Below, piece by piece: positions 1 to 11,599 of a stretch of 64,000 nucleotides of DNA; position 1 is the stretch's first letter; each line of letters starts with the position of its first letter. The stretch is from the NCBI GenBank assembly GCA_020091685.1, contig CM034594.1:40928015-40992014 (forward strand). Direction: 5' to 3'. Below the pieces are notes generated by a model that saw only the letters and a list, made by a program, of their open reading frames with translations, was not told where the DNA came from and did no database searches. Both the position numbers and the translations under genes were made by a program. This DNA comes from Lutjanus erythropterus. Taxonomy: Eukaryota > Chordata > Actinopteri > Lutjaniformes > Lutjanidae.

Positions 1-1160
1 CCACAGTTGTCTGCAATCATTAACAATAACTGGGGGGGCAACTGACAAAAAAGTAGTCAAATAAATGTTAGCATGATAGCATCAGCAAACTCTTGTTTGC
101 CACTTTCCCCTACATAAGTCATCTTACTTTGCCTCACTCTGTGTTCCTCCCCTGGTCATCCTGCAGAGTCTGAACCACTGTGTTATGCTAACAGCTTGTT
201 ACATGATGTTACACAAACGAAATTAACTTAGCTAACATTAGCTAGCTTACCAACTACATATTTACTTACAGGATGCGCAACTTACTTCAGTGTGCTTGTG
301 GAAGTTAGAAGAGGAGTTTTTAAAAGTAAAAATCTCAGTATTTTCAGGCGTCACTGTAGCAGGACGCAGCTGGTGGTGCTTATTTTTCCTCAGACAGCAG
401 CAACTTACTCAATCCCCGCATTTTCAGCAGACTAGATGTAAAGAAATATAAATGCCAAATGTAGCAAAGTAAAATCTAGGTAATTGGCTCAAAAATATAT
501 TAGAGTAAAGAGTAAAAGTACAGTGGAAATAAAGGAACGTGAAAAGTATTTGTTGCTTGTAATCAGATCAGATGCAACAAAGACAGTCAGAGATGGGTGA
601 TTTTGGGGCCTAACTCATTATTAGCATGGACTTTTATTCAGAGTTTTAGCACATTTACTTTAGTGCATGTAGCAAAGAAATCCCAACTACACGCCATGTT
701 TTCTGTCATACGGAGGAAGTTGCGAGTGGGAGGACAGTAAGACAACACTAACTCTCGGCCATGCTGGTGAACTTTTACTTAAACACACGTTTTGTGGAGG
801 CAGAGCTGCTCTGAGAGATGAAATACACAGGCGGTCGAGTCTAGCTTCAGTTGGCAAAGCCAGACAAACAGTTTCAGGGTGCAGGTGGCTGACTGGCAGC
901 TTTGAGCGAACAAGCCAGCCAGCCTGATGAGCGTATGCTGATATTTAAAATGAACATGACGGGTTACAGCCAGTTCTATCTCCTGTGTAGAGTTCAAGTG
1001 CACTTTTGCCTTTTAGCAGTTTTCCAAACTGTGATGATATTCTGTATTCTTCTAATTATCATTCATCTAAACAATCAACTGTTCCAACTAACAAATATTG
1101 TGTGTAAAATATTCTATCTGATGCATGATGTTATTTCTGCTCAGCTTGGTCAGTGCACCT
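1..1160. other. No gene seen
   Basis: This is AT-rich sequence with a GCTAACATTAGCTAGC string near 230 and an AAAAGTAC-rich repeat fragment at 490-545. Open frames at 779-1165 on both strands lack any family resemblance. Confidence 0.6.
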
Positions 1161-1556
1161 ATTAGGGATGCGAATTTTGAGCATTTTCCTTAACCGATAA
1201 TTTAACACGTTAACAATCAACAATCAATTAATTGTTAATGTTTAATAAACTATAAAATACATGTCTTTAATTCTAGTGGCACATTAGTTGTGTGAAACAT
1301 TAATTCACAAAGCACAAAATAAAATAAGGCAATAAAATAAAAGGCTCATACCCGAAACGGCTGCTCTTATCCTTATCTAAGAAATGGCTCCACCAAACAA
1401 TTCATACATTTACAGACTAACAGCAGACCAAATCAAACAGTCACAGAACCTGTGAGCTCCAGAGAAACAGTAAACATTATTGGTTAATAACTTGCTAAAT
1501 GGGTTAAATTCTCACCGGCAATCGATTAATGATTGATTATTAACATCCCTAGCCTC
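1161..1556. mobile_element. Small TIR element (TAGGGATG ends)
   Basis: The left end TTAGGGATG and the right end CATCCCTAG are inverted, 390 bp apart. The interior is AT-rich with repeated TTAACAATCAA and AATCGATTAAT strings and has no coding capacity. A related fragment appears near 28415-28500. The superfamily is not assigned. Confidence 0.6.
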
Positions 1557-2103
1557 CATGCTTCTTGTGTCATGTCTGGAGGGACCCCTCTAGCGTGCTG
1601 CTGAAGTCAGGTGACGTACAAACTGTTTTATAAAGAGCAAAAAAGTTTACACACGGAGGAGGCTGGGCGGATGGATGGGTCAAACACAGGACTTTCACCT
1701 GTAGACAACATTGACTTAGCAAAGTAAAGTTATGTTAATGTAACTTGCATAAGTTACATAATGTAACTTTATGGAACTAACATACTTATTTTAACCAAAA
1801 CAATGATCTTGAAGTGTTTTTTGTGCTTTTATTTTGAAAGTCTATGTAGACATTGCAATTTTATTAGTGCTACCTTGACCTTGGCCCTGCATGTACAAAA
1901 CTGACGCTCGAGGGTTACCCATAGCATCATAGTTACTGTTTTAGCTTTAGCAGAATATGTTTATGTAAGAACCAGTCACTGATAGTGAGAAGTTGAACTG
2001 AATTTGGCTTTCAGGGCTTTTAACAACCTCGTGTTTGCATTACCTGGAACATACACTATAGATTATCTGGACTCAATCCCTCTTACCGTCCTGCCCTAAT
2101 TAC

Positions 2104-2260
2104 CAGAGGTGGGACAAAGTATTTCCCTGCAAGTGACAAAAAATTTTCATGTCTTTGCAGTCAAGTCCAAAATCAAATTTCGTGTTCTGATCAAGTCATA
2201 ATGTAACACTTAGTTTCCAGCCTCATTGATTTACAGTTACGTAGCTGTTACATATGGTAA
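2104..2260 (+). repeat. Dispersed fish repeat (AAGTC-rich)
   Basis: The segment begins AGAGGTGGGACAAAGT and continues with CAAGTGACAAA, TCTTTGCAGTCAAGTCC and CAAATTTC strings. This order is typical of a common teleost dispersed repeat, as I recall it. It has no coding content. Confidence 0.45.
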
Positions 2261-3379
2261 CGTTAGCGCAGCATTAGCTTGTTCTGTGGTAATACTAGCC
2301 TGCACTTACTGTTCTTTGTGCAACTTCAAACGTTGAAACTAGTAGGAAATTGTTGTCTCTCTGTAATTTTCGACCCACACATTTTGCATACTGCAATCCA
2401 TGCATAGTTTGCATAGTTTTTATATACGTATGAAATTCTCTGGTATATTTTTTCCAGCTGGAGCTCAGTAATGCAGTGTTAGTTCTTCATGGTTCGTGTG
2501 ACTCTAGCCCACGCCTCGCCCTAGATGTGTCTTCATCCACAGCTGAAAATAGTCACCTACAAATGCACTATTTTCTCCTACTGAGAAACATTTCCCAAAA
2601 AAAACTGACTGCACAGCCTGAATTACTCAGCCTTTCTGGAAAATGAAGCTACATTTTTGTAAATATTTACATCTTTGATAGGAACAAGTGGACTTGTGGC
2701 TGAGAGCTACAGACAGGATATGTCAGAAAGTAATGTTACACAGGAAAACACATTATTGGTTTTGGTCTTTTCCTTGGATTTGTTGACAATAAGAAAAATC
2801 TGCAAAATTATTTATGTGAGCAAAACTACAACTTCCATTGTTTGTGAGAGGCTGCTGTGGGGTTGTTTGCAAAATTCTGCACAGAGACGTGATTAAATAA
2901 ATCCATTAATGTTGTAAAAGCAAACCATGACTTCCACCATGTGGAGGCAGGGGTATGTTGAAGAGGAGACAAGCGTCTCTGTCAGGGGTCAGTGAGTCCA
3001 CAGAGGAGACAATAACAACAGTTGAAGAAGAAGTTAGCTTCTGATTTTGTTACTCAGAAACAGGAATAAAAAGTTCTCTTAGTGTTGTGTAACAGTGTTA
3101 CAGAACTCATCATGTTGAAATTTTAGTTGATCAACCTTCTTTCAAATTGTCTGACCCCAGATATTTTCAAAATAAAGGACCTATGTTCGAACTAAATAAT
3201 TACATATTGAGCATTAAAGTGAAACTGAAACTGTTGAAAGAAAAAATACAACTTTACTGTTACAAATTAAAAGTTGAATTAATATAAAAAATATTTTTCT
3301 CTCACTAAAATACACATAGTGATTTATAGTCAGATTTGCTCACTGACATAAATAAAAGATAGTGACATATTTCTTCTTC

Positions 3380-3812
3380 TTTCCACTGTCCAAAACTGAA
3401 GCCAAAATACCCTGGATAGCAGCTATCTTGCGCTGGTGATGTCATTTTGGAGCCGGAGTCAGAGCTCAGCTGTCAATCATGGCATGAGACCACCTTTTCA
3501 TTGTATCAAATTAAAAAACTAATTATAATAATAATAATAAAATTAAACTGATTAAAAGCAGACTAATTGGAAAAATGAGCACAACAAACATAAGCATGAT
3601 GAGAACTATCTAAAATGACAGAAAACAACTTTAGGAAAAACTTATTTGATGTGTACTTTGGTGTTTCGGTTTGGACCATGTTCTATTTGCTAACATTGTG
3701 GAGGCAGTGTTTATGACCTGTACTGCAGCCAGCCACCAGGGGGCGATGGACATTCTTTGGCTTTACTTTCAGGGAGCTCTCATGTTGTTGATGTTTATAG
3801 TCTATGGGTGTG
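3380..3812 (+). repeat. Dispersed fish repeat with CCACCAGGGGGCG block
   Basis: The right part, CTGCAGCCAGCCACCAGGG then GGCTTTACTTTCAGGGAGCT and TATAGTCTATGG, is a familiar dispersed repeat of percomorph genomes (from memory). The left part (TTTTGGAGCCGGAGTCAG) appears to belong to the same unit. The element carries a CTCF-like site. Confidence 0.6.
3732..3749 (+). promoter_or_regulatory. CTCF-like motif
   Basis: GCCACCAGGGGGCGATGG matches the CTCF core CCASYAGRKGGC at every core position. It sits inside a dispersed repeat, so occupancy is unproven. Confidence 0.45.
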
Positions 3813-4513
3813 ACCAGTAGTTAATAGTGGCTAAAGTTAGCAAACTTATATAAATATATATATATATAACTTGACAGATTTGTAGCATTGCTGAGTCAGA
3901 TCACTGACTATGACTTTTCTACTTATGATACTATTCACCCAAGTATCACAGCAGTTTGGGCTGCATTTTATGAATGAAAACTGCTTTATAAACTAAATGT
4001 ATCATTGCTTATTATTAGTTTGTGGAATAGTCACATAATGCAATATGTTTATATAATTATAATATATATATAATATATTATATGTACGTGAATACAAATA
4101 TTTTTTTGTGACAGTAAGGACAAATGCAGCAGTAAAGAGTGGAAGAGTGGGTGAAAACACAGGTCATTCACACAGGAGACTGCGGTTCGGTTCTGGTTAT
4201 TATTTTAACCCAAACCTAACCTAGTTGTTTTGGTGGCTAAACCAAACTGTCAAGTTCTGCTTTCAGTCTTTGTGCAATTCCCCACTTGACCTTTATTTTG
4301 AAAGGCTAACCAGATGTTTCATATTTATTATTGCTAACTGAGAATGACAATTAGTTTAAATGTCATGAAAAAATGAAAAAATGTACCCCAGTCTAATAAA
4401 TTAAATTTTATTTTTACCTGTTTCACCATGTCTTAGTATTGATTCTGTTGTAGCGACATTTCAGCAAAAGCTTCATATAAAGTCTCACTTCAAGGCAATT
4501 TAATTGTTGTGTT

Positions 4514-4546
4514 TTCTCTGAATAAGTGGTACACTTATTCAGAGAA
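4514..4546. repeat. Perfect hairpin, 15-bp arms, 3-nt loop
   Basis: TTCTCTGAATAAGTG at 4514-4528 is the exact reverse complement of 4532-4546, separated by GTA. A T-run or gene end that would make it a terminator is absent. It could be a young inverted duplication, or it could be structured in RNA. Confidence 0.8.
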
Positions 4547-5119
4547 GTAAATAAGTGATTTCTAAGTATTAACCTTATGTTGTGTTTGTAGGGTTAATAT
4601 GAAGTAGTTTTATTATTAGTTATGTGCAGGCAGTACTTCCACCACACTGGGTTGTGTATGCAGGTATCTGGCCTGCAATTCATCATCTTTTCAATGTGAG
4701 GTTCACTATGTTTATAAATGACGCATGAAGACTTATCAATGCACAGAGACACACAGTAACTAAAGCCATCCACGTCCTTATGTTTGCTAATGCCGCCTTT
4801 TATCTCAGGGAATAAAAGGCCATTGAGAGGGACGAGCAAACTCTGACCACAGAGTCAGACTCCTCATGTTGGAACATGGAGAGCCGCAGTGAAAATATAA
4901 AGATCTTACATCATTTCACCTCGTCTCCCTCTCCTTTCTGAGAACGTTTGTATTGAGGTGGTGTGCCCAAACACGCTGCTATTACATAAATGGTCAGGGA
5001 ACACGAGAAGTGAAGCCAGTGACGTTTTAAAAGGCTGGAGAGACTGTGTGATGTGTCTTTGGGTCAAACGTTGATAATGTTGACTGATAACCAACAAGAA
5101 CACACATTTAAGTATTTAA

Positions 5120-6790
5120 AGAGCAAAACATGATGAGATAAAATACCAAATAACAGAATAGAAGCCAAAAATATGGGTAGTTTTTAATATAAAGTCTTGA
5201 ATACTAGAATAATAATACAAATTAAAAGTAAATGAAATGAAGCAATGGGCCAAGGAAGGATAAAAGAAACTAGATAACATAATATCTGGAGATATTGTGG
5301 GTGTGAATGCTGGATGTTGAAAAGCTGGTGTTAAACTGCATTGCTGGCTTTAAAAGGTGAATAATACCAAGAATGTATGAAGGATGTTAAGTATATTTTG
5401 CTGCAAAGCTGGTACCAAACTGAATCACTGGCTTTAATTCATATGTAGAAACAGTTGAAGGAGTAGAAAGAATTGGAAAATAAGAAAGAGTCTAATTAGT
5501 ATGAACTGGATTTAAAAGACGAATAAGCTTTATAATGTATTAAAAATGTGAAACTTTATGAGGTTTTAAAGGAATTTCTGGGTTAAAGTGTTGGTGAGTA
5601 GAAAAAAGTTGAAAAGAGTATGAATAGAATGAGACAATGAAGCAATATTAGTGAATTTTAATGATCCTTGTAGGGATATTGTGGTTCAACAACAAATCAT
5701 GATCAGATAAAATACCAAATAACACAAAAATAAGGGATTTCTGAAGAAATTGTAGTGAATGCTTGATGTTGAAAAGCTGATGCTATAGCATTGCTAGCTT
5801 TAAAAGTTGAATAATACCAAGAATGTATGAAAGATATTGACTAGTTTGTTGGAAAGCTGCCGCCAAACTGAACTGCTGGCTTTAATCCGTACAAAGAAAC
5901 AGCTGAAAGAGTATGAAGAGTTGAAAAAGTGGGAAAGGGTCTAATTAGTATGAATGGGAGTTAAATAAAAGTTGATTAAACTTCATTATGCATTAAAGAT
6001 ATGGAACATTATAAGGTTTGAATGGAGTTTCTGGCTTAAACAATTGATGAGTAGGAAAAAGTTGAAAAAAGTGAAGGAACCAGCAAGAACTCATGATTCA
6101 GGATAGAAGTGAATTTTGATGATCCTTATAGGGAAATTGTGGTGCCTCAATAAATTCTGATCAAGTAAAATACTAAATAATATAACAGTAGGTGTAATTT
6201 TTAACATAAGGTGCTGAAAATTCAAATGCTAAAAGTGAGCAAAAGGACGGCAATAAAGCAATGAGCCAAGAAGGACAAAAGAAAGAGAAGGCAATATCTG
6301 AAGAAATGGTAGGTGTGAATGCCAGATGCTGGAAAGCTGATGCAACTGCACTGCTGACTTTAAAAGCTGAGTGATGCCATGAACTGAAGAAAGATGTTGA
6401 ATATTTAAAAGTCTGTTGAAACGCTAATGCAAAACTAAATTGTGGGCTTCAATTCATGTGTAGAAACTGTTGAAAGAGTATGAAGAGTTGGAAAAATGTC
6501 TAATTAGTATGAATGGGATTCACGTAAAAGTTGGATAAACTTTGTAATGTACTGAAGATGTGGAACATTATGAAGTTTCTGGGTTTAAGTATGAAGGCGT
6601 GGAAAAAAGGTGAAAAGAGAGACGCTTCAACAGCAACAAATGATTAGATAAATGATCAAATAATACAAAAATAGGGGTAAATTTTAACACAAAGTTCTGA
6701 AAATCCAAATGCTGGAACATGAATATCAAGTAGGTAAAAGAACTGCAACGGAGCTGTGGACCAAACAGACAAAAGAAACTATTTTTAAAG
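5120..6790. repeat. Tandem array of ~0.46-0.57 kb units
   Basis: About three and a half diverged copies follow one another. The anchor AGATAAAATACCAAATAA recurs, with changes, near 5136, 5703, 6159 and 6646. A second anchor, GATGTTGAAAAGCTG, recurs near 5310, 5764 and 6330. Each unit also contains an internal half-repeat (AAAGCTGGTGTTAAACTG versus AAAGCTGGTACCAAACTG, about 105 bp apart). The strand shown is rich in A and G. No frame is preserved. Confidence 0.8.
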
Positions 6791-7934
6791 TATCAGTGTG
6801 TCACACATGGAAGGAACGCGAGCAGAGTGCTTTGCATAGGAAGGAAGAGTTTTTCTGTAAAATAATGATAAATAAACCCATCATCATTACCTTCCTCCAC
6901 CAGACACACACACAAACACGCACACACTGGCTGACGGTCGGAGCTTGAGCGAGCTGATTTTCATACGCAGCCTTCAGAGATGCACTGAGCCGTACCTGGG
7001 CCACATGAGGAAGTCTTGGCACTGGCAAATCACATTCAAATTCTGCCCTCAAAATTTGCTTGCCTCCCAGCCAGCACGGGCTTAATGTCAACTCTTTCAT
7101 GTTAGCAATATGCAAACAAGAGAACCTATCCTGTCAGCCCTGTCCGTGTGTGTCTGTGCACTCTGTCTCTGTAACTCTGCACGAATCTCTAACTGCTTTT
7201 ACATTTGAAACAGACAATAAGAAAATATCATATTAATTGTATATCAAATAGATTATTGATCAAATATGAGTAGAGGAACCAGCTGATGTTAGCAGGATGC
7301 AGCACAATGTTATATAAACTCTCAATATGACACCTGTAAATGTTCCAATAGAGATCTTCAGTTTCCAAAGAGACAAACATGAAAACAGAAACAGCATTTG
7401 CAACAACCTCCAATACCAAATTTAGAATTTTAAATATAGGTCCTAAAATCAATTTACAGGTTTTCAAAATTCTTGTGTTTTTTTTTTTATTTATTAATTT
7501 TATTATATATATATATATATTTTAACTAATTCTCTGTTGTCGACTCTTGGTACTTTTCTGTTTTGGAGTATATTGCAGATTCTGGATTGCGCAGATGAAA
7601 CTCGTGAATGTTGACTGTAGATATTCTGCAGAAATATGATGAGGATGTTGTTATGATGAAATTTGACACTCTTCCAGGGGGAGCCACCCGATAAGCCCTC
7701 TGGAGTTTTGTCTCTGCCTGCACATGGTTTGCGCTTGTACGAATGTTTCCTTGTGTTTTAACCTTTCTATCAGACTGTTGTGTTTCTGCAAAATAACAAA
7801 TATATCAGGCTGTATTTTGGTAAAATACTTTACATCAGTATTTCCATTTTATACTGGAGGGAGAGGGAAAAATTACATTTTTTTTATTTTTTCCCCTCTT
7901 TCTCTTGCACCTTATACACTTATTCCCCATCTGT

Positions 7935-7980
<46 letters not shown>

Positions 7981-8629
7981 CCAGTACAACATTGTCACTT
8001 GCCCTGTCCTGTATCTACTGTTGTCTTTTGTCTGTATTGTCCTGTCAGCGTTCTGTCTTTTGTCTTGCAGTTAATTAAAAAACACAAAAAAGTCTCAAAG
8101 CAACTCCTGTTAGGGGTCAAACTATTGTGAGTCAAAGAGCTGGGGGTTGCAATCTTTTTAAACTTAAAAAAACAAGCTATGAAGTGTCTATATTCAACAC
8201 AAATACCTTCATAGCATATTATTAATATCATAGAAATTGCATAGTTGTTTTTGCAGTTATATGTTGAGGGAGGGATATCATTTTTCACAGAGTGGGGGTG
8301 GGGTGAACAGTAGTTGCCACTGCCATAACCACAAAACATAACGTCAAAAATACAAACCTCTCACTGCTTCTTTTTTAACTGGCTAACGTCATTTCTCCTG
8401 GAAAAATGTAAACAGACAGTGGGAGGGGATCATCCCACAGCCCGTCACACACACATCGTGACCTCGAGTGGGGGCTGTTGCACCAGTTACCAAATTCTTT
8501 TCGAATCCTTTTAGGGATTTCACACATTTCAGGCTTCACGTAGTTCTGTGCCAGAGAACGTCAGTGAACTCTTCTCGTCTTACTGTCAACACTTTCTTAT
8601 CCACTGCTTTTCAAACCACTGTTGTATGT
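6791..8629. other. No gene seen; microsatellite only
   Basis: A short CA-rich tract is at 6905, an AT run at 7505-7520 and the CA microsatellite at 7937. Overlapping frames on both strands look like chance. Confidence 0.6.
7937..7980. repeat. (CA)n microsatellite
   Basis: About twenty uninterrupted CA units occur here. Long Thr-His frames across it are artefacts. Confidence 0.97.
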
Positions 8630-9127
8630 TGATGATTTTGTCAACTCAAATTTTCAAGCCAACTTGTTTCCATACATTTTTAGGTTCTGATCCTTAAGTT
8701 TTAATAAAAAAATAAAAATAAAAAAAAGCTGTAGTCTTTAGTTGAAACAAGTTTACTTTTCTTCTTTAGATAAACTTGAATATTTGAGTTTTTTCAAATA
8801 ATAATCATATTTATGAGTTGTTAACCTTATTTATCTTTATTTGGGTGCCTACAAATTCACTGGTTTTAAAATATTAAAATAGTAACCATTATTCTCATTC
8901 ACGTAAGAGTTTACTCAATAATTTTTGAAATATATTTTAAGGGTGCAATACAACTCAAAGATTCAAGTTTATCTAAATATGGAAAGTAAATGATTTCATC
9001 AAAAGATCAGTAGTTGGTAAAACTTTATCAAAGCGTATGAGTTTGAGTTGAGCTCAAAACTCAAAAATCTATTGCAGTATGTTGCCTTGAAATTTTGAGT
9101 TTTCTCAACTGCTTTTGTTTTAACAGT
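8630..9127. mobile_element. TIR element of the TTGAG/CTCAA family
   Basis: TTTTGTCAACTCAAATTTTCAAG at the left mirrors TTGAGTTTTCTCAACTG...AACAGTGT at the right. The interior shares strings with the element at 13832-14338 (CTCAAAGATTCAAGTTTA; ATCTATTGCAGTA). It is non-autonomous, and its left end is approximate. Confidence 0.6.
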
Positions 9128-10698
9128 GTGACTGGATTGTGGTTATTCATGGGCGGGTAATTCTTTTGCTACAGTTGGTGATTTGTCAGTTTTCCTTTGC
9201 CTCCTATGCACATTCTCAGCTTTGGCCTCTGTACTCCATGTTTCTGTCTACTCTTGTTGTCATGTTCAACTTCATAAAAAAAAGTAAAAGAAGACGGCAA
9301 AATTTTCAAATACGTAAGAAGAGAACGCACATATTTTCTTCTTGCATTTTCTGTTTATTACAGTTACAGCAATAGTCTGCTGCTATTAATTTAAATTAAA
9401 TTAACAAAGAAAAACCTGTTGCTTATCTGTGAATGGTGGTGAGTCCCAAAAGACATCTGAAGGCAAAATATGCTTAATATACAAACACAAAACAGTTTAT
9501 TTTAAGCTTTAGTATAGCCTTTAGGTGTATGAAAATATAAAGGAAACACGTAATAATTTACATATTTACAGTCAGTGTAATTACATGTGTTGTATGAACA
9601 TGAGGTGTCGGTGTTTAACTGTGCAGTCAACTTATGCACTCATTTACATTTTGAGGGAGACAGTTGTGATGTAAATCTCTCATACACACTAAGGCCCATG
9701 AGGAAATAGGCAGACTGCATATAGAAAATGCATTTACAGCTTAAAAAGTAGGTTAGTGTGAAAAACAAAAACTGAGAAATTCACAGATCTCTCAGTTTGG
9801 AACGCTTCCAGAACAGAATGACTAGAGGTGCACCTGAAATTGGAGGCGGGTGCACTCGTGGCTACAGTGCTGGCCCGTAACAGCATTGAAAAATAGTAGG
9901 TATTACAGGTGCATGTGGCCCCTGATGAACAGATTACGCTTTAACACTGGAAAAAGTCAGAACAGCAGTAAGTGAATAAAGCAGGTTGTTCATTTTCAGC
10001 AACAATTTGCAATATGAGTCAGAATGACACCAATATTATCTTCATAAATCTGCAGCCTCTAACAGAGCCATTCACTGTGTTTAACTTTATTCAATCACCT
10101 GAAAACAACACCAGGCTGCTGCAGTATCACCATATAGACCTTGAAACACATCGCAGTGCAAACGCTGCTATGTAACATTACTTTAACAACACATACATAA
10201 CATAGATTACTAAATTATATGGCCATACACAAGGTGAGATACATTAGAATTATTGCTGAAGTAGCATCAGCACGATGTAATCATGATCAAATCAGTTTCT
10301 TTATTTTTATTTTTTAATCTTATTATAGTAGCTTCCTGCGTGAAGTGTTTCTCAAACTTTTTACACCACATACCACCTCAGAAAATATGAATCTCTCCTT
10401 GTACCACCGTACCCTTTTGCGCTGTTTGGTTGTAACAGATGCTGTGGACACCTCACTGGTGCCTCTTGATCGTCCACTTCATTTTCAACATGGCTCAAAA
10501 TATTCTCCTGCACTTCTCTTCATAATAGTTCATATTTAGATCCATAACTGCAGTCTTGTTGAAGTATTCATTTTCATACCTTCACTGATACTGAAACAAA
10601 AATATGGAAAGACAAAACTAATTTTGAAATACATTTCAGTGATCTCATATTTTATGTATTTGCTTTCTAATTTGTTTTTCATTTTCATTCATCTGTGT

Positions 10699-10713
10699 GC
10701 CACTAGAGGGAGC
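10699..10713 (+). promoter_or_regulatory. CTCF-like motif
   Basis: GCCACTAGAGGGAGC fits the CTCF core with one deviation near its end. It lies 0.85 kb upstream of the first visible pou2af2 exon and reads in the same direction as the other candidates in this window. Confidence 0.35.
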
Positions 10714-11034
10714 TTGTGTACCACCACCACATTTAAACTTTCTGCTTGGTTATCATGTTTAAGCTGTTGCAGAACAATGGGAGCAATCATGTGACTGGCT
10801 AAGAGAGTATTTAAAGGGATAGTTCACCCCAGAAATTAAAATTCAGCCAATATCTATTCACCCTCATGCTGATTGAAGGATTTTTTTTAGTCCAGAAAAC
10901 ACTGCTGGAGTTTCACAAAAAAGAAAACAGCGTTGCAGAAACTTCCAAACAATGGGAGTGAATGTTGAGCAGTTTTCAACAGAATAAAAACAGAAATTGC
11001 CTCCATCAATCATTCAGGTTTGGGTGAACTATAA

Positions 11035-11256
11035 TGTTAATAATCACCACACTGATCTATATTTGTTCTTTTGCACATAATTCTGGTATATTTTACCATT
11101 TGTATTGTCCCTTCTCTAAATAAACCAAACTAAACTAAATTAAATGTTAATAATCACCACACTTGATCTATATTTATTCTTTTGCACATAATTCTGGCAT
11201 ATTTTACCATTTGTATTGTCCCTTCTCTAAATAAACCAAACTAAACTAAATTAAAT
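11035..11256 (+). repeat. Tandem duplication, two 110-bp copies
   Basis: The block starting TAATCACCACACT recurs after 110 bases with only a few differences and ends in CTAAATAAACCAAACTAAAC both times. The near identity implies a recent event. It lies about 300 bp upstream of the first visible pou2af2 exon. Confidence 0.9.
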
Positions 11257-11559
11257 CTTGATATAAAAGACAAATTTAAGGAAGCACCTAAAGGATTGCT
11301 GTCCAGGTTGTTTTGAGAGGGACTAGATACACAAACAAGAGGAGCTCTGTTGCTTTAATGTGACTGTCTGTTTGCTCAGGTAAAAAAACAGGCAAAGAGC
11401 GAGCTTAAAGTGAATTTGACTGAAACAACAGCTGATACACAATCTGCTGGCATGTGTGAAGGCAATAATCCAGCTCACTCTGTTCTTCTAATAACACCCT
11501 ATCCCAAAATCCTCACCGTCACATGTAGGCTAATCCAGTTTGGTTTTTCTCTTCCACAG

Positions 11560-11599
11560 GGAGGATCGACCACTCCACCTTCATTTGTCCAAATGCCAG
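11560..11599 (+). CDS. pou2af2: pou2af2 internal exon (40 nt)
   Basis: The acceptor is TTCTCTTCCACAG and the donor is CCAG|GTGAG. The exon reads G-G-S-T-T-P-P-S-F-V-Q-M-P and ends with one base of the next Gly codon. The SFVQMPG string crossing the join is a family signature. The frame upstream of the acceptor is open but unlike the family, so a spliced exon is preferred to a start here. Confidence 0.82.

Larger units (their letters stand above)
1560..5119. other. No gene seen outside listed repeats
   Basis: This is probably intronic or upstream DNA of pou2af2. Apart from the listed repeats and hairpin it holds AT-rich strings, including GTAACTTGCATAAGTTACAT near 1740 and TA runs at 3850-3872 and 4040-4085. 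Confidence 0.6.
9128..11559. other. Upstream/intronic DNA of pou2af2; no exon recognised
   Basis: I searched for the YQGVRVK-coding exon by scanning CAGGGN/CAAGGN contexts and found none. The segment holds the 110-bp duplication, a CTCF-like site and an AAAGGGATAGTTCACC fragment near 10813 (left end of a TIR element only). Confidence 0.6.
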
